DNA of 64,000 bases from Bacteroidales bacterium M7 (GTDB lineage: Bacteria > Bacteroidota > Bacteroidia > Bacteroidales > Muribaculaceae): assembly GCA_001689515.1 (NCBI GenBank), contig LUJR01000042.1, forward strand, positions 66,159 to 130,158, given 5' to 3'. This document shows positions 7,703 to 19,600 of this stretch, piece by piece. Every line of letters begins with the position of its first letter. Positions within the stretch are counted from its first letter, which is position 1. Below the pieces are notes generated by a model. It was not told where the DNA came from. It did not search any database and was given only the letters and a program-made list of their open reading frames with translations. Position numbers and translations under genes: made by a program.

Positions 7703-9616
7703 ATGAATGACGGATATTTCCGCGTGGCTGCGGTGGTGCCCCCTGTAGAGGTGGGGGACGTAGAAGCCAATGTCGACGCGATACTCAGTTTCATACCGCG
7801 CCTCATTGACGAAGGCGTGGAGGTGGCAGTGTTTCCTGAGATGTGCATCACGGGCTACACTTGCGCCGACCTTTTTCACGATGGCGTGCTCATTGAAGCG
7901 GCTTTCAATGGAGTGAAACGCATCATGGAGGAATCAGAGAAGTGGCGCAAGCTCGCCATCATCGTCGGTTACCCACGCTTCATTGACGGAAAGATGTATA
8001 ACTGCGCCGGACTCATCGCAGGTCAAAGCATAACGGAAGTACGCAAGACCTACATACCCAACTATAACGAGTTCTACGAACGCCGCTGGTGGCGTCCGGC
8101 TCCGCAGACCGACACCCTCACCCTCTACAAAATCAACGGTGTCAACATAGGCATAGAAATATGCGAGGACCTGTGGGCACCCATCCCCCCCTCTACGCGC
8201 CTCGCCATGGCTGGAGCCGATGTGGTGTTCAACCTCTCGGCAAGCAACGATGTCATAGGCAAATACGACTACTTGCGCTCGCTCATCAAGCAGCAGTCAT
8301 CACGCTGCCTCTGCGGCTACGTCTACACCAGCGCGGGCTTCGGCGAGTCGTCGACCGACCTGGTATTTGACGGCAAGGGCATCATCGCCGAAAACGGCCA
8401 TATAATCGCTGAAAAACAGCGGTGGGCCACCGACGAGCGGATGGTGATAGCCGACCTTGACATCTGGGCACTGCGCCACGACCGTCTCCACTACACCACC
8501 TTCGGCGACTGCGCCGAGCGTGAACTCCAGGGATGGCAGGTCAAAACCATCGACATGCGTTCAATCTACAACTTCTTTGTGAAGGATGATGAGAACTTCA
8601 TCCCCAGATTCCGCCCGGTCAACCCCTACCCCTTCCTGCCGCCTGAAGATGAGAGCGGAGCGGAGCGGTGTGAGGAGATACTTAACATCCAGACCGCAGG
8701 ACTGGCTCGCCGCCTGAGCTTCATCCACGGCAAGAAGCTCGTGGTGGGTATCAGCGGCGGACTTGACAGCACACTGGCTCTGCTCGTGGCTGTCAGGACG
8801 TTTGACCGCCTCGGACTCGACCGCAAGGGCATCATCGGTGTGACGATGCCCGGATTCGGCACCACGGGGCGCACACACTCCAACGCACTGGCTCTGATGA
8901 AGCATCTTGGGGTTACATCACGCGAGGTGTCGATAGTCCCGGCTGTGATGCAGCATTTCGCGGACATAGGCCACGACCCCGAAGTGCACGATGTGACATA
9001 CGAAAACTCGCAGGCGCGTGAACGCACCCAGCTGCTGATGGATATAGCCAACCGCGAAGGGGCTATAGTGCTCGGCACGGGCGACCTCTCGGAGCTGGCT
9101 CTCGGATGGGCTACCTACAATGGTGACCACATGTCGATGTACGGTGTCAACGCCGGTGTGCCCAAGACGCTCGTGAGCCGTCTGGTGCGCCAGGTGGCTG
9201 ATACTACCGACTCCAAGGCTGTGCGCGATGCTCTGCTTGACATCATCGACACCCCCATCAGCCCCGAACTCATCCCGGCTGACCCGAACGGCGACATTGC
9301 CCAGAAGACCGAAGACCTCGTAGGACCCTACGAACTCCACGACTTCTTCCTCTACAACATGCTCCGCTACGGTCTTGACCCGCACCGCATCTTCGCCATG
9401 GCAGTCCAGGCTTTTGACGGCAAGTATGACAAGGAGACGATACTCAAGTGGATACGCACATTCTACCGCCGCTTCTTCGCCCAGCAGTTCAAGCGGTCAT
9501 GTCTGCCCGACGGACCAAAGGTGGGCAGCGTATGCCTCTCGCCGCGCGGCGACTGGCGCATGCCCTCCGATGCCAGCGCGCGCCTGTGGCTCGCCGACCT
9601 CGACAATCTCGGCTGA
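7703..9616 (+). CDS. nadE: NAD+ synthase, glutamine-hydrolysing
   Basis: NadE makes NAD+ from deamido-NAD+, ATP and glutamine in the cytoplasm. The N-terminal nitrilase-type glutaminase domain shows the triad Glu46 (FPEMCITGY), Lys115 (VRKTYIPNY) and Cys154 (IEICEDLW). The synthetase domain carries the ATP-pyrophosphatase loop SGGLDST near residue 351, with GTGDLSELALGW and MYGVNAGVPKT later. At 637 residues it has the length of the fused, glutamine-dependent enzyme. ATG 7703 follows an A-rich leader. It is the only gene in its unit and converges on the PorW-like gene. Confidence 0.96.
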   Translation: MNDGYFRVAAVVPPVEVGDVEANVDAILSFIPRLIDEGVEVAVFPEMCITGYTCADLFHDGVLIEAAFNGVKRIMEESEKWRKLAIIVGYPRFIDGKMYNCAGLIAGQSITEVRKTYIPNYNEFYERRWWRPAPQTDTLTLYKINGVNIGIEICEDLWAPIPPSTRLAMAGADVVFNLSASNDVIGKYDYLRSLIKQQSSRCLCGYVYTSAGFGESSTDLVFDGKGIIAENGHIIAEKQRWATDERMVIADLDIWALRHDRLHYTTFGDCAERELQGWQVKTIDMRSIYNFFVKDDENFIPRFRPVNPYPFLPPEDESGAERCEEILNIQTAGLARRLSFIHGKKLVVGISGGLDSTLALLVAVRTFDRLGLDRKGIIGVTMPGFGTTGRTHSNALALMKHLGVTSREVSIVPAVMQHFADIGHDPEVHDVTYENSQARERTQLLMDIANREGAIVLGTGDLSELALGWATYNGDHMSMYGVNAGVPKTLVSRLVRQVADTTDSKAVRDALLDIIDTPISPELIPADPNGDIAQKTEDLVGPYELHDFFLYNMLRYGLDPHRIFAMAVQAFDGKYDKETILKWIRTFYRRFFAQQFKRSCLPDGPKVGSVCLSPRGDWRMPSDASARLWLADLDNLG

Positions 9617-9633
9617 TATATCAATCCAAAGAA

Positions 9634-9710
9634 GTAGGGACGCGGCGTGCCGCGTCATCAAAGGCAATACACTTCGCCTTATACGATGACGCGGCACGCC
9701 GCGTCCCTAC
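9634..9710. repeat. Palindrome doublet, core type B, between convergent genes
   Basis: Two copies of GACGCGGCGTGCCGCGTC face each other with GTAGGG/CCCTAC outer ends. The spacer resembles that of the copy at 58783-58859 (both contain CGCCT and ACGATGACG). The doublet fills the gap between the nadE and PorW-like stop codons and could end transcripts from both sides. Confidence 0.9.
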
Positions 9711-9724
9711 TTTAATGTTACCGG

Positions 9725-12700
9725 TCAGTATTCTTCTTCATCGCCTTCGGAGCCTTCGGGGATGTCAGGGACGGCTATGGGAGCTTTGACTCCGGGGCGC
9801 GTGGGGAGGAAGCCCGGGGCTACAGGCTCGGAATAGTCATCGTCACCGCCATCAAATATGGTGGGGAGGGATTGTGGCGTATGGGTATCGGGGAGGGTCG
9901 GCTCGGGGATCTGCGCCTCGGAGTCGGTCGCGACAGGTCGCGACCCTACAGGTTGGGGGGCGGACGTACCACGGTACGTCCCTACAACGTCTGGTGCCTC
10001 CTCTGTAGGGACATGCCGTGGCATGTCCGCGTCGCCATCGGGGGTGGGCGCATCGGAGGTCGGGGGTGTCAGGGGGATGGCGTCGAAGATGCGTTCGAAG
10101 GCTTCCTGCTCGGTTTCGGGGGATTTTGCCTCAGGGGCGGTCGCGACAGGTCGCGACCCTACAGGCTGGTCGGCGGACGTACCACGGTACGTCCCTACAC
10201 CGTCGGGCATGTCCGCATCGCCATTGGGGGCATTTCCGGGGGTGTATGCGTCATACATCTCGGCTGCCGGGGGGTAGTCGGACTTGGCAGGGAGGACGGC
10301 TTCATGGGTGAAGTCTATGGCTTGCTCGCCTACTGCCGAGAAGTATTCTTCGAATGAGCGTCCCTCTTTGAGGAGGGTGTTGAAGTTGGCTTCGCTGATG
10401 ACCACGGGGCGCACGTTGGGGGGCAGACGGAACTTTGACCGCTCCATGGCGGCGCGGTAACGTTCGAGGTCACGTGCATTGGCAAAACCCTTTACTATGG
10501 TCACTCCGAGCGGTCCGAAGGTCATCTGTTCGAGGTCGTAGTCACGCACGGCAAAGGTGGAGAAGTTGAATCGCGCCACCTCGTAGAGCAAGGCTGCAGG
10601 ATTGACGCGGTCAAGAGGATACAGATATACCATCAGCTGAGGCGCGGAGGGGTCAAGGGTGACTTTGAGCGGCGCGTCAAGGTCTACAGTGGTGGTGTCA
10701 CCTGTGGAAATCAGTCGGGTGTTCCATAGCATGCCACGCACATTGGTGGCTGACTGGTGGAGCTTGCGCCCCGAAGCCATACCCTTGAGATATGCGCTCG
10801 CCATGGAGGTCAGGTCGGTATCTGGATACTTCTCAAGCAGTTCGCGCAGACGCGCAGTGAATTCCTCGGGCTTGTTTTCGGTGACATAGGTAAGCGCATC
10901 GAGGAACATGAATTTGGGCATGATCTTGCTCAGGGGGAAGTCGCGCTGCATGGTGCGGTAGGCTTCCTGTACCTCGCCGTTGCGGTTGTCAAGGTAGGCT
11001 TGCCATGTCTGCTCATAAAGCTGCTCCTGGCGCGCGTCCATCGCCTTGAGATTCTCGAGGTAGTCGGGATTCTTCATCGCCTGACCCAGCTGGCTTTCGG
11101 GAAACTCTGCGAGTATCAGCTGGCGGTAACGCTCCGCGGCAGCCATGTCGCCGTCATGCACCATCATCAGATAGATGTTATAGTACACATCGAGGCGATA
11201 GACATTATCGGGGAAACGCTTCATCAGGTCGTCAAACTCCTCTAAGGCTGTCTGTGAGTCGCCGAGCTTGTCTTTGAGGATGAGACCCATGTTGTAGAGT
11301 CCTTCCTGCACTATGTCGGCTGCCTGAGCCTTCTCAAGGTCGGTCTTGGGGATGTCTTTGAGGTAGTACTCGGCATTGGTGGGGTCATCGGTGACGGGTA
11401 GAGCGTCAGTTTTTGATTCGTCGTCGGTATCGGTCGCGACAGGTCGCGACCCTACGTCATCGGCGGCGTTATCATCTTCTTCTGGTTGGTCGAAGTCTGA
11501 CATGGAGAAGTCGCTCTTGTTGCGGCGGCGCCAGTTGTCCTCGTTGCGACGCGCTCCCCAGAGGCGTTGAAACTGCTTCTTGCCCTGCGCTACCGATGTC
11601 GGGTTATAGAAATACCACGAATCGTCGGTGTTGATGCGCTGTATGTTTGCCACATTGTCATCAGGCGACACGATGGGCTGGTTAGCCTCCTGCTCGGCGC
11701 GTTGAGCCTCGCGCTGTATGCGCTCCTGCTCCTCCTTCTGGCGGTCGACGTATTCGCGCGCCATGCGCTCGCACACTGCCATCTGCTCCTCAGGAGTGAG
11801 GGCGGCGAGGGCAAGCAGGGAGTCCTGGAGGTGGACGTTTTGGGCGTAGGTCGACAGCTCGTCAAGCACATCGCTGCGCAGACGTATCGAGTCGAGTCCG
11901 GGGAAATCGTCAGGGAGCTGCGGCACCGCCTCGGCTATGCAGGGCTGCGCGAGGTCATAGCGGTGCTGGTCAAAGTAGAGGTTGCCGAGGGCGAGGTTAG
12001 CCAGAGCCTTGTCATAACCCGAACGGGTGCTCTTGTCGACCGCCAGACGGTAGTTGGCTATCGCCTCGGTGGTGTCGCGGCGGCTCAGATAGAGGTTACC
12101 TATGGCATAATATACCTGGTCGAGATATTCGGCGTTACGGTCATAGCGCACCATGCGGCGCAGAGCCTTGACCTCGGGGGTTATGTCGTCACCCTGATAG
12201 ACTTCGCTCTGGCGTATACGTGCATTGAACTGCATGGCATAGTCGGCAGAAGCCGAATGTCCGGCGCGTCCGAATGCCTTATACGCCTCCTCCTTGCGCC
12301 CCAGCCGCGTCAGTATCTGTCCGAGCAGATAGTTGAGGCGCATGCGCTGGTGGGCATCGCTCAGGGAGATGAGCGTCTGCAGGTGTGGCACCGCCTCGGC
12401 ATAGCGGTCGGTGCGGATATAGAGGTCAGCGTAGTCAAAGGCATAGAGACGGCGGAGAGTCTTGGTGACAAGCTGCTCGGGCTTGATGCGCGATATGATC
12501 ATCTCAGCCTCATACGTCCAGTCATCGGCAAGGTAGGCACGTGCCTGCCAGAGCTTTGCCTCAGTGACCACATCGGGCAGCCACTTGAAGTTCTTCGATA
12601 TATAGTAAAAAGTGGCAGCCGCACCTGTGAAGTCGCCGTTATGGTACTGCGAACGACCCATCAGCATCCACGCGTTGTGGAGGAAAGGGTTGTACTCCGA

Positions 12701-13102
12701 GCGGCGCATCCACTCCTTGTAAGCCTCGTCATATGACTTGCCGGGTTGCTTCTTGGGCTTGCGCTTGATGGAGCGGATCTGGATGGCTTTGGCAGCCTTG
12801 TCGATCGAGCGCTGGAAGCTGCCTGAGGGCTGCGGTGCCTTGGCGTCGGCTTTAGCCTCTATGGGCGAGAGATAGAGCGTACGTGACAGGTCATCCTTAT
12901 ATGATGTCTCTTGCTCGTGGAGGGTGTATTTGTAGTGCTCGTCACCGTTGTAGTACACATTGTAGCGCGTGATGAATGCCATGTAGTGACGCGTGGCAGC
13001 GGTGTTCTTCTTAAGCGAGCAGCCTGACAGGAGCGCGACGATGCCCGTCACGGCGATGACAGCCATGGCGGCGACAAGAGGATGTCTACACGGAGTGCGC
13101 AT
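9725..13102 (-). CDS. PorW/SprE-like TPR lipoprotein with palindrome-encoded segments
   Basis: This is a 1125-residue lipoprotein with signal peptide and lipobox LLSGCS (Cys28). After Cys28 the segment RHYMAFITRYNVYYNGDEHY matches the start of PorW/SprE proteins, which are periplasmic TPR lipoproteins that link the type IX secretion ring to its motor. TPR-like helical repeats run through about residues 140-430 and 620-780. A Glu/Gln-rich stretch near 450-480 may be coiled coil. The last 170 residues are Pro/Asp/Thr-rich and probably disordered. Palindromic repeats are read in frame at about residues 549-557, 968-988 and 1024-1059. It lies downstream of, and on the same strand as, the giant secreted protein. 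PorW is the best family match; a general TPR lipoprotein is the alternative. Confidence 0.7.
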   Translation of the reverse strand: MRTPCRHPLVAAMAVIAVTGIVALLSGCSLKKNTAATRHYMAFITRYNVYYNGDEHYKYTLHEQETSYKDDLSRTLYLSPIEAKADAKAPQPSGSFQRSIDKAAKAIQIRSIKRKPKKQPGKSYDEAYKEWMRRSEYNPFLHNAWMLMGRSQYHNGDFTGAAATFYYISKNFKWLPDVVTEAKLWQARAYLADDWTYEAEMIISRIKPEQLVTKTLRRLYAFDYADLYIRTDRYAEAVPHLQTLISLSDAHQRMRLNYLLGQILTRLGRKEEAYKAFGRAGHSASADYAMQFNARIRQSEVYQGDDITPEVKALRRMVRYDRNAEYLDQVYYAIGNLYLSRRDTTEAIANYRLAVDKSTRSGYDKALANLALGNLYFDQHRYDLAQPCIAEAVPQLPDDFPGLDSIRLRSDVLDELSTYAQNVHLQDSLLALAALTPEEQMAVCERMAREYVDRQKEEQERIQREAQRAEQEANQPIVSPDDNVANIQRINTDDSWYFYNPTSVAQGKKQFQRLWGARRNEDNWRRRNKSDFSMSDFDQPEEDDNAADDVGSRPVATDTDDESKTDALPVTDDPTNAEYYLKDIPKTDLEKAQAADIVQEGLYNMGLILKDKLGDSQTALEEFDDLMKRFPDNVYRLDVYYNIYLMMVHDGDMAAAERYRQLILAEFPESQLGQAMKNPDYLENLKAMDARQEQLYEQTWQAYLDNRNGEVQEAYRTMQRDFPLSKIMPKFMFLDALTYVTENKPEEFTARLRELLEKYPDTDLTSMASAYLKGMASGRKLHQSATNVRGMLWNTRLISTGDTTTVDLDAPLKVTLDPSAPQLMVYLYPLDRVNPAALLYEVARFNFSTFAVRDYDLEQMTFGPLGVTIVKGFANARDLERYRAAMERSKFRLPPNVRPVVISEANFNTLLKEGRSFEEYFSAVGEQAIDFTHEAVLPAKSDYPPAAEMYDAYTPGNAPNGDADMPDGVGTYRGTSADQPVGSRPVATAPEAKSPETEQEAFERIFDAIPLTPPTSDAPTPDGDADMPRHVPTEEAPDVVGTYRGTSAPQPVGSRPVATDSEAQIPEPTLPDTHTPQSLPTIFDGGDDDYSEPVAPGFLPTRPGVKAPIAVPDIPEGSEGDEEEY
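9926..10030. repeat. In-frame palindrome cluster (types C, D, A) inside the PorW-like gene
   Basis: Type C (GGTCGCGACCTGTCGCGACC on the coding strand) is at 9926-9949, type D (core GGACGTACCGTGGTACGTCC) at 9960-9985 and type A at 10005-10030. On the coding strand the order is A-D-C. They encode ADMPRHVPT, VGTYRGTSA and VGSRPVAT without breaking the frame. Confidence 0.95.
10139..10215. repeat. In-frame palindrome cluster (types C, D, truncated A) inside the PorW-like gene
   Basis: Type C is at 10139-10162 and type D at 10173-10198. A remnant of type A (GGCATGTCCGC) follows at about 10205-10215. The encoded peptide reads ADMPDG, VGTYRGTSA, then VGSRPVAT. It is a second, partly deleted copy of the module at 9926-10030. 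Confidence 0.9.
11432..11455. repeat. In-frame type C palindrome inside the PorW-like gene
   Basis: A single type C copy encodes VGSRPVAT in an acidic, low-complexity linker between the two TPR regions (about residues 549-557). Unlike the other coding copies, it has no D partner. Confidence 0.92.
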
Positions 13103-13117
13103 TATAAATATAACGTG

Positions 13118-13150
13118 TAAATCTTATAAATCTTATAAATCTTATAAAAT
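13118..13150. repeat. 9-nt AT-rich tandem repeat upstream of the PorW-like gene
   Basis: Three perfect units of ATCTTATAA and a fourth partial unit lie about 16-48 bp upstream of the start codon at 13102, inside the presumed 5' leader. Confidence 0.85.
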
Positions 13151-13197
13151 TGCTGGAGGAGCGGAGGGTGTTGCAAAACTCCAAATCGTACAATGCT

Positions 13198-13270
13198 GTA
13201 GGGACATGCCATGGCATGTCTAATCTGCAAATGCTTGAGTATCAGCAGACATGCCGTGGCATGTCCCTAC
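13198..13270. repeat. Palindrome doublet, core type A
   Basis: The left copy (13198-13221, centre CCATGG) and right copy (13247-13270, centre CCGTGG) face each other with a 25-bp spacer. The inner GC ends are eroded. This is one of several repeats in the 574-bp gap 13103-13676, which holds no gene. Confidence 0.9.
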
Positions 13271-13351
13271 AGCACACAGGCAGAATCACCACAATCGACA
13301 GTTTTTGCAACACCCACCCTACAAACTGTCAATCAGGGCAGCGCAAGCTCT

Positions 13352-13377
13352 GTAGGGACATGCCGTGGCATGTCCGT
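13352..13377. repeat. Solitary palindrome, core type A
   Basis: One copy in GTAGGG-left orientation lies 80 bp from the preceding doublet. A run of nine or more G residues follows at about 13390-13398. Confidence 0.88.
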
Positions 13378-13409
13378 CACCAGCTGACTGGGGGGGGGCG
13401 AAATGCAAC

Positions 13410-13480
13410 GCGGGGGCTGTCATCACGACAGCCCCCGCGCCGGGAGTTAATGCCGGAGAGGGTGGGATTCCCCCTCCGGC
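13410..13480 (-). terminator. Two strong GC hairpins downstream of the giant secreted-protein gene
   Basis: A perfect 12-bp stem (GCGGGGGCTGTC with ATCAC loop) spans 13410-13438. A second stem, GCCGGAGAGGG with one mismatch, spans 13452-13480. They lie about 200 bp past the stop of the giant gene and before the PorW-like gene. No strong U-run is present, so they may be terminators, processing sites or transcript-protecting ends. Confidence 0.45.
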
Positions 13481-13596
13481 GGGGTTGGAAATATTTAACT
13501 TTCTGTGCTAATGAACAAATTTTTCTCTTTTCGTTAAGTCTTATTTTTTAAATATGGTGTTAAATATTTTCGGGAACGACCTGGGATAATCTGAGA

Positions 13597-13657
13597 GGGA
13601 CATGCCTTAGCTATCAATCAGCCTTGGGGCGGCGGACATGCCACGGCATGTCCCTAC
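13597..13657. repeat. Palindrome doublet, core type A, left half decayed
   Basis: The right copy at 13632-13657 is intact and ends 20 bp from the giant gene's stop codon. The left partner survives only as GAGGGACATGCC near 13597-13610. Confidence 0.75.
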
Positions 13658-13676
13658 AGTTATGTCAGGTCCGGGA

Positions 13677-16600
13677 TCATTTCATGAACTTGGCACCGCC
13701 GAGGTTGGTGCTTACTACGTAGGCACCGCGGGCGATGTTGCGGACATCAAGCACGATGGTGCTGTCGTCGATGCGGTCAGCGGATGTGCCGGTTACGAGC
13801 GATGCGCCCGAAGCGTCATATACCGCAGCGTTCTCGAGTGTCTTGCCTTCAGCCTTGACAGTGACTGTGCCGGCAGCACGGTTGTAGACGATGCTGAAAC
13901 CGTTGCCGCGGATGTCATCATTGACATCGCTGATGGCGGTGGGCACTACGTCCTCAGGAGATACGTATCCGAAGAATGATACACGACCCTTGTCACGAGC
14001 TACGATGTCGTCCACATCACCCTCTCCGACGCCGTCAAGAGCAGTCTTGATGGCACCAGGCTCAGTAGAACGAGCCTTGCGGCGGGCACCATTTTTGGAA
14101 TTATCGTAGTTCTCAGCTGTGACGTACTTGTCAGAGGTGAGGAACGGATAAGTGTAACGCACGTCATAAGCGAGCGGACAGTAGTCCTCGGGGTTGATAC
14201 GGAGCTGGCTCATCACGTAGTTGTCCTTGGCAGTCGGAGTAGCGGCAGCCTGGAACTTGGCATCATTCTCAAATGCAGCCCAGAGAGGCTGGGTCTTGAG
14301 AGAGCCTTCGGCAACGCTGGCACCAGGCACAAACCATGATTCATGGTTGATGTGGCGGACCTTGAAGAACATGTGACGGTCAGCTGTCTCAAACAGCTCT
14401 TCGGCAGGTGACAGACCACCAGCGGTCTGAGGTTCGAAAGCAGCCTTCTCGCGTACATCATAAATGGGGTCATAGTCCCAGATATACTCTTTATTCCAGT
14501 TGATGGGATAGGTGTTGTTACCCACGGTTACAGAGCTATTGCCTGCGTTGACAGCAGCATTGATAGCCTCGCTGTACTTGTGGAACTCCATAGCCTTGGC
14601 ATGCACAGCTGCAGCATCTGTATAGAACTGACTACGCTGATCCTCTGTGAAAGAGCCAGAGCCCATACCGTTACCACGTCCTAAGACAGCGGTCACGTCA
14701 TTGGCATCAAGAGGCATCTCACCGAGGTAGAATCCGCTACGCTTGGTAGAGAAGTGGTTGCTCATGCCATAGTATCCGTGCTGGGGGTCGCGGATGTCGA
14801 CATCAAAGCCTTCGGGAGCCTTGATGACGTAGCCACCGTCCCATACCTGGTACTTATCGCTGTTATCTGGCTTGACACCTGCCCAGTAAGCGCGGTGATT
14901 CTTAGGATGCGCAGAGCCGGGGATAAAGCCGGTCACCTTACCACCTTCGATGGTCAGGGTACCATTGATCTGGTCAGCCTCGTGGAACTCGGGAGCTACA
15001 AGAGCATTGTGATTCCACCATGCATTGTTGAGCTCAGAGTCGTTACGGAAGCCATCAGTAGACTCTACCTTGGTGCCGCGGAGCAGCGGATGCACCTCTT
15101 CAGGAGCGCCATATGTTTCTGTAGCGCCCATTTTGGCATTGCCGATGGCAAGGTGGTTGCCAGGGTTGAAAGGATTGAGATCCTCAGTACCGATCCACTT
15201 GTCGCCATGATCCATATACCACTTGCGGAGGCTGCGTGAGCCTACGAGGGCATTGTTCTTCTCCACAGCATGGAGAGCCACGTGGGCGTCCTCAATGTTG
15301 GTGAAGAGACCACCGTAGTTTTCAACGTATCTTTCGCTTACTGCTGTCACGTCCTTGGCGACAGTCTCGTCAGTCAGACGTGCATCGGCATCAGCCTGGG
15401 TAAGCACGTCGTGCAGACCCTGGCGGGGAGATGTCAGATTCTCCTCACCGTAGGTGAGCTCGGTCTCCTTGGTACGGGTCGTCACTTCGGGCATGTCGAT
15501 ACCCTCGTTCTTGTAGGTTAGAACCACCTTGAACTTGGCTGTCTGCTTGTGGCGGAGCTTGAGCTCGGTGCCGTCGATGTCGGTAGCGAGTTCGTCAGTA
15601 GCATCAGACTCGGTCACGTAAGGTATGCCGCCGATTTTCAGACGCTTCGCTGTATAGATCTTACCGTCATTCTGAGTGTCATCGGGATTAGCCTTCATGT
15701 CGAGGAGTGCGTCCTCATCGAAGAGAGGCATATCGACCTCGGCACCTGTTGTAGCATCCTTGCCTACATAATATACCTGGGCAAACACGCCTGTGCCGTC
15801 CATAGAGCCGATATAGCAGGGGATGTCACCGTTGTTGCGGTCGACATAGCGGATACGAGCGTAGCCGTCACGGTCAGCACCCTCTACCTCGTCGCCGTGG
15901 GTGACGCTGAGAGCGTTGAAGTGTACATCTCCGCTTTCTTTCTTGTCAGCTACGAGTGTGCCGTAGAGCTGGCCGGCGGGCATGTAGGTCATAGCCTCGG
16001 CAGTCACAGGTGCAGGGTTTTCAGCACCTTCCACAGCCACATCAAGAGTCAGGTGGGTAAGAGCGTTGAGGCGGGTCTTGATCACGTCGAAGTTCTGGGT
16101 GTTGACGTTGCCTCGGGCTACGCTAAAGTATCCCTGAGGATAGTACACCACAGCCTTGCCTTCCTGCTCTACTCCACCGTTGGCAGCAGCCGACTTATAC
16201 TTCTGTGTGACCACATAGTAAATGTCGGTAGCATCAGCATCGGGAGCGTCCTTCTTGGTAATGTCTTTACCCTCGGTATCAAGAATGTAAGAGTCGGCAC
16301 GGAGATTACCAAGCGTAACGGTAGCGCTGACCTTGTCAAGAGTGATAGTAGATGGGAGAGCCTTTATCACTGCCTGGATATCGGGATATACACGTATCAC
16401 TGGATGATAAATGTGTGACTCGCTTCGTGCTCCCACGCGCTGCTCACCACGAATCAGACCCTGCTTTACAGAGAAGATGGTGATGGGGTGCGAGATGTTC
16501 CATTTGTCAGTCTCCTTAATGGTAAGGCCACTCTTAGGCACATAGACTACATCATAGATGTAAGCTATATAAGTGCCATCCTTAAGATCGTTGATAGTGG

Positions 16601-19600
16601 TTGTCTTCTCCTCGATATAATTATTATAAGGCTCATTCAGCTTATATGTGCTGCCTGCAACCGGGATCTCTTCAAAGCCCTGGGTAGGAGTGCCATACTC
16701 GGGATCATACTCGAATTTTTCAGGATCAATTTTGATGAGTTTGGTCTTATACTCCTTCACCTCGGGCTTGTCTCCAGCTCTCTTAGCATTGAGCCAGTAG
16801 CGCGCCACGCCTGTGTGGGTACCCTGCTTGTTGAGCTGGATGACCGGACGCTCGGCTTCGAGCTTGACATCCAGCCAAGAGTAGTTACGTCCGTCATTGT
16901 AATAGTTGACGGGGTCACCACCCTGCAGATTGTGGAAAGTAGTGCTGTTGCGGTCATCAGTATCACACTCGAGAGCGAGATAGAACTTGAGCGATGTCAC
17001 ATACTGGGCGTTGTCCAGACGGAAATACTGGCCGGCGGTATTGTCATCCTTACCATAATCGCCTTTGTCTCCTATGGATATCTGCTCCCAATAGCGGGTT
17101 GACACTTCATGTCCGTCAGCGTCGGTGGTGATCACCTGACCACCGCCGTTCATAGGCAGCTGCTGTGTGCTGCTGATAAGCATGTTGGCATAGGGTTCGC
17201 CATCTTTCTGCACTCCCACACCCCAGTTGGGATAATATGAGAGACCGTTGGTAACGCTACCGTATTTGCGAGCACCGTAGCCAGTGAATACCTTGAACAT
17301 ACCTTGAAGCTCGATATTCGAAATCTCGTATTCAGCAACCATGAACTCCTTGGTGGTATGGCCGTGGTACATGAAGGTCTTGCGGTCAGTCTTGATATAC
17401 TTAAACGTAAGAGCGTCAGCGTCAGGAGTAGTCACACCCTTGGTAGTGATCATCTGGAACTGCGGAGTGTTACGCGGAGGCAGAATGGTCGAGCTCATCA
17501 CCTGATCCACTGCGGGGCGGACAGATGTGGCACGGTTATCAGAAGCAGCATCACCGCTGAAATAGTAGATGGACTTGCCCTTAGTATCTGTATCATCGAC
17601 ATGGCGGTCATAGATGTAGGGCTTGCCGTCCTCGGTCCACTGGATAAAGGCGTTGGTAAACGAAGCCTCCAGATCATCACGAGAGTCTATGCCGATATTC
17701 TTCAGGTCATTGTCGCTCAGACCTGACATGCCGAGTTTAGAGGCATAAGAGTAGCTCTGGTTGCTGCCAGAGAGAGCCTGGATATTCGACGATGTAAGAC
17801 CTACCCAGGGGAAACCAGGCTTGGGAGCCTGCTTGAGGGTAGAGGGATACGAGAAGTCGATGGTGGCGGTGAGGTTATTGGTGGAAGCCGAGGGGTCAAA
17901 CTCGAGACGCACCATAGACGCACCGACATTCCAGAAGAAACCACGCTCGCAGTTAGCCGTCATGGTAAACGGAGCGGACACTTTGGATGTAGCGTTAAGA
18001 TCCGCAACCTGATCGATCTTGAAGTCCTGACCGGTAGCGTAGATATGGTAGGGGACAGAACCATTGTAACCCCAGTCGGTGACTGTGAGAGCACCGCTTG
18101 TTGCTGACTTGCTGACGGCACGGATCACGAACTGAGCGGCGGGAATCACCACAAAGTTGTCAAGCACATACTTGCCGCCTTCCTTGACGAGCTCCCACTC
18201 GGGCGAGAGGCGGTTGTCATTCTGCATAGCAGACATGTAGAAGTACTTGGTGTCGCCAGGAGCAAGGATCTTGTCGTCAGAGAGCGACCATGCCACGCGG
18301 TTGACCTGCGGGATAAACGAGGGTGTCAGCTTTGAAGTAGCCACGCCCATCCATCCGGCGGTGAAGGTGGATTCGTCAAATGCGAGCTGCACATAGTAAT
18401 CGCCGTTGACACGCACCTTGAAGTTGTGGTTGTCATTGACGTTGCTGTAGGTGTAAGCCTTGTTGGTGTACTGAGCTGTTGACTTGAGCTGGTAGTCATT
18501 AACTGAAGACGAGTAGCCTACGTAGCGCACGTAGTCAGAGGCATCGCCCTCGCCTTCGTAGCCGAGTGTCACCTTGACATAATATGCATCAGAATATACG
18601 CTGCTGTTAGAGGGATTGCCCGTCCATGACAGGGGATAGAAATCCCAAGTGCCGTTTTCAGTATTCTGAGTGAACTCACCTACGGCAGTGTTACCCGAAG
18701 TGCGGTTAACAAGTTCCACTTTCTTGATCTTGCGCACTGACTCGGGGAGAGCCTCGATGCTGATCTGCACATCATTGCCGACCTCCTTGAGGATCAGACG
18801 GTAACGTGCGCCTACCTGGAGGCCTGAGAGCTTGGCGGCGTAACGCTTCTTGTCGTTAGCATCAAGACCTGAGGGCACTTGACGCCATACGGTGGTGCTG
18901 GGTGAGCCGATCTGCAGACCGATAGGAGCATAAAGATTGCCCTTCGAGCCGTAAATGAGATATTCGGGAGTGCTCTGTGTAGCGGTGAATGCGTAAACCC
19001 AGCCGCCGAGAGTCTCCGAATGGTTGAACTCGCGAGTGCTGTCCCATGAACCTATCTCAGAGCCGTAACCCGTGATGGAAGGAGCGTTGGGATCGCCGCT
19101 GATGTCCATCTGCTTGGTGTTGGTATAGGGCGAGATGGAAATCTTGCTTGCCGTTGTGCCGTCAAATGAGATAGCAACCTCGGCTATGGCAGAGGGCTCG
19201 TTTACGCAGAAGTAATTGCCAGCACTATTTGAAGTAGAAGGCTTATGAGAGGTAGTTGAATCATAACGTCCGTACTGGACCCAGTAATTATACTGCTGAC
19301 CGATGGAATAATATTTTTTACCATCCTTGGTGTCAGCGACGAAGCAGAAGCGGTTATCCCCACCACTGTTAGCAGCGCCCTTCAGAGCCTCGGTGGTCAC
19401 GCCTGTCCAGTAGTTGTCCTCGCCGGTGCCGAGATTCTGAGTCAGGGTGCAGAGCAGTTTGCCATTGGCATCGCGGAGCTCTACCGACTTGATGTTAGCA
19501 TCGGGATTCCACTCGGGGACGATGCTGTTGGGGACGAAACGCTTGCAAGGGACGGAAGAGCCATCAATAATGTGAGTGAAGTCATCAAGGTCGCCCTTGA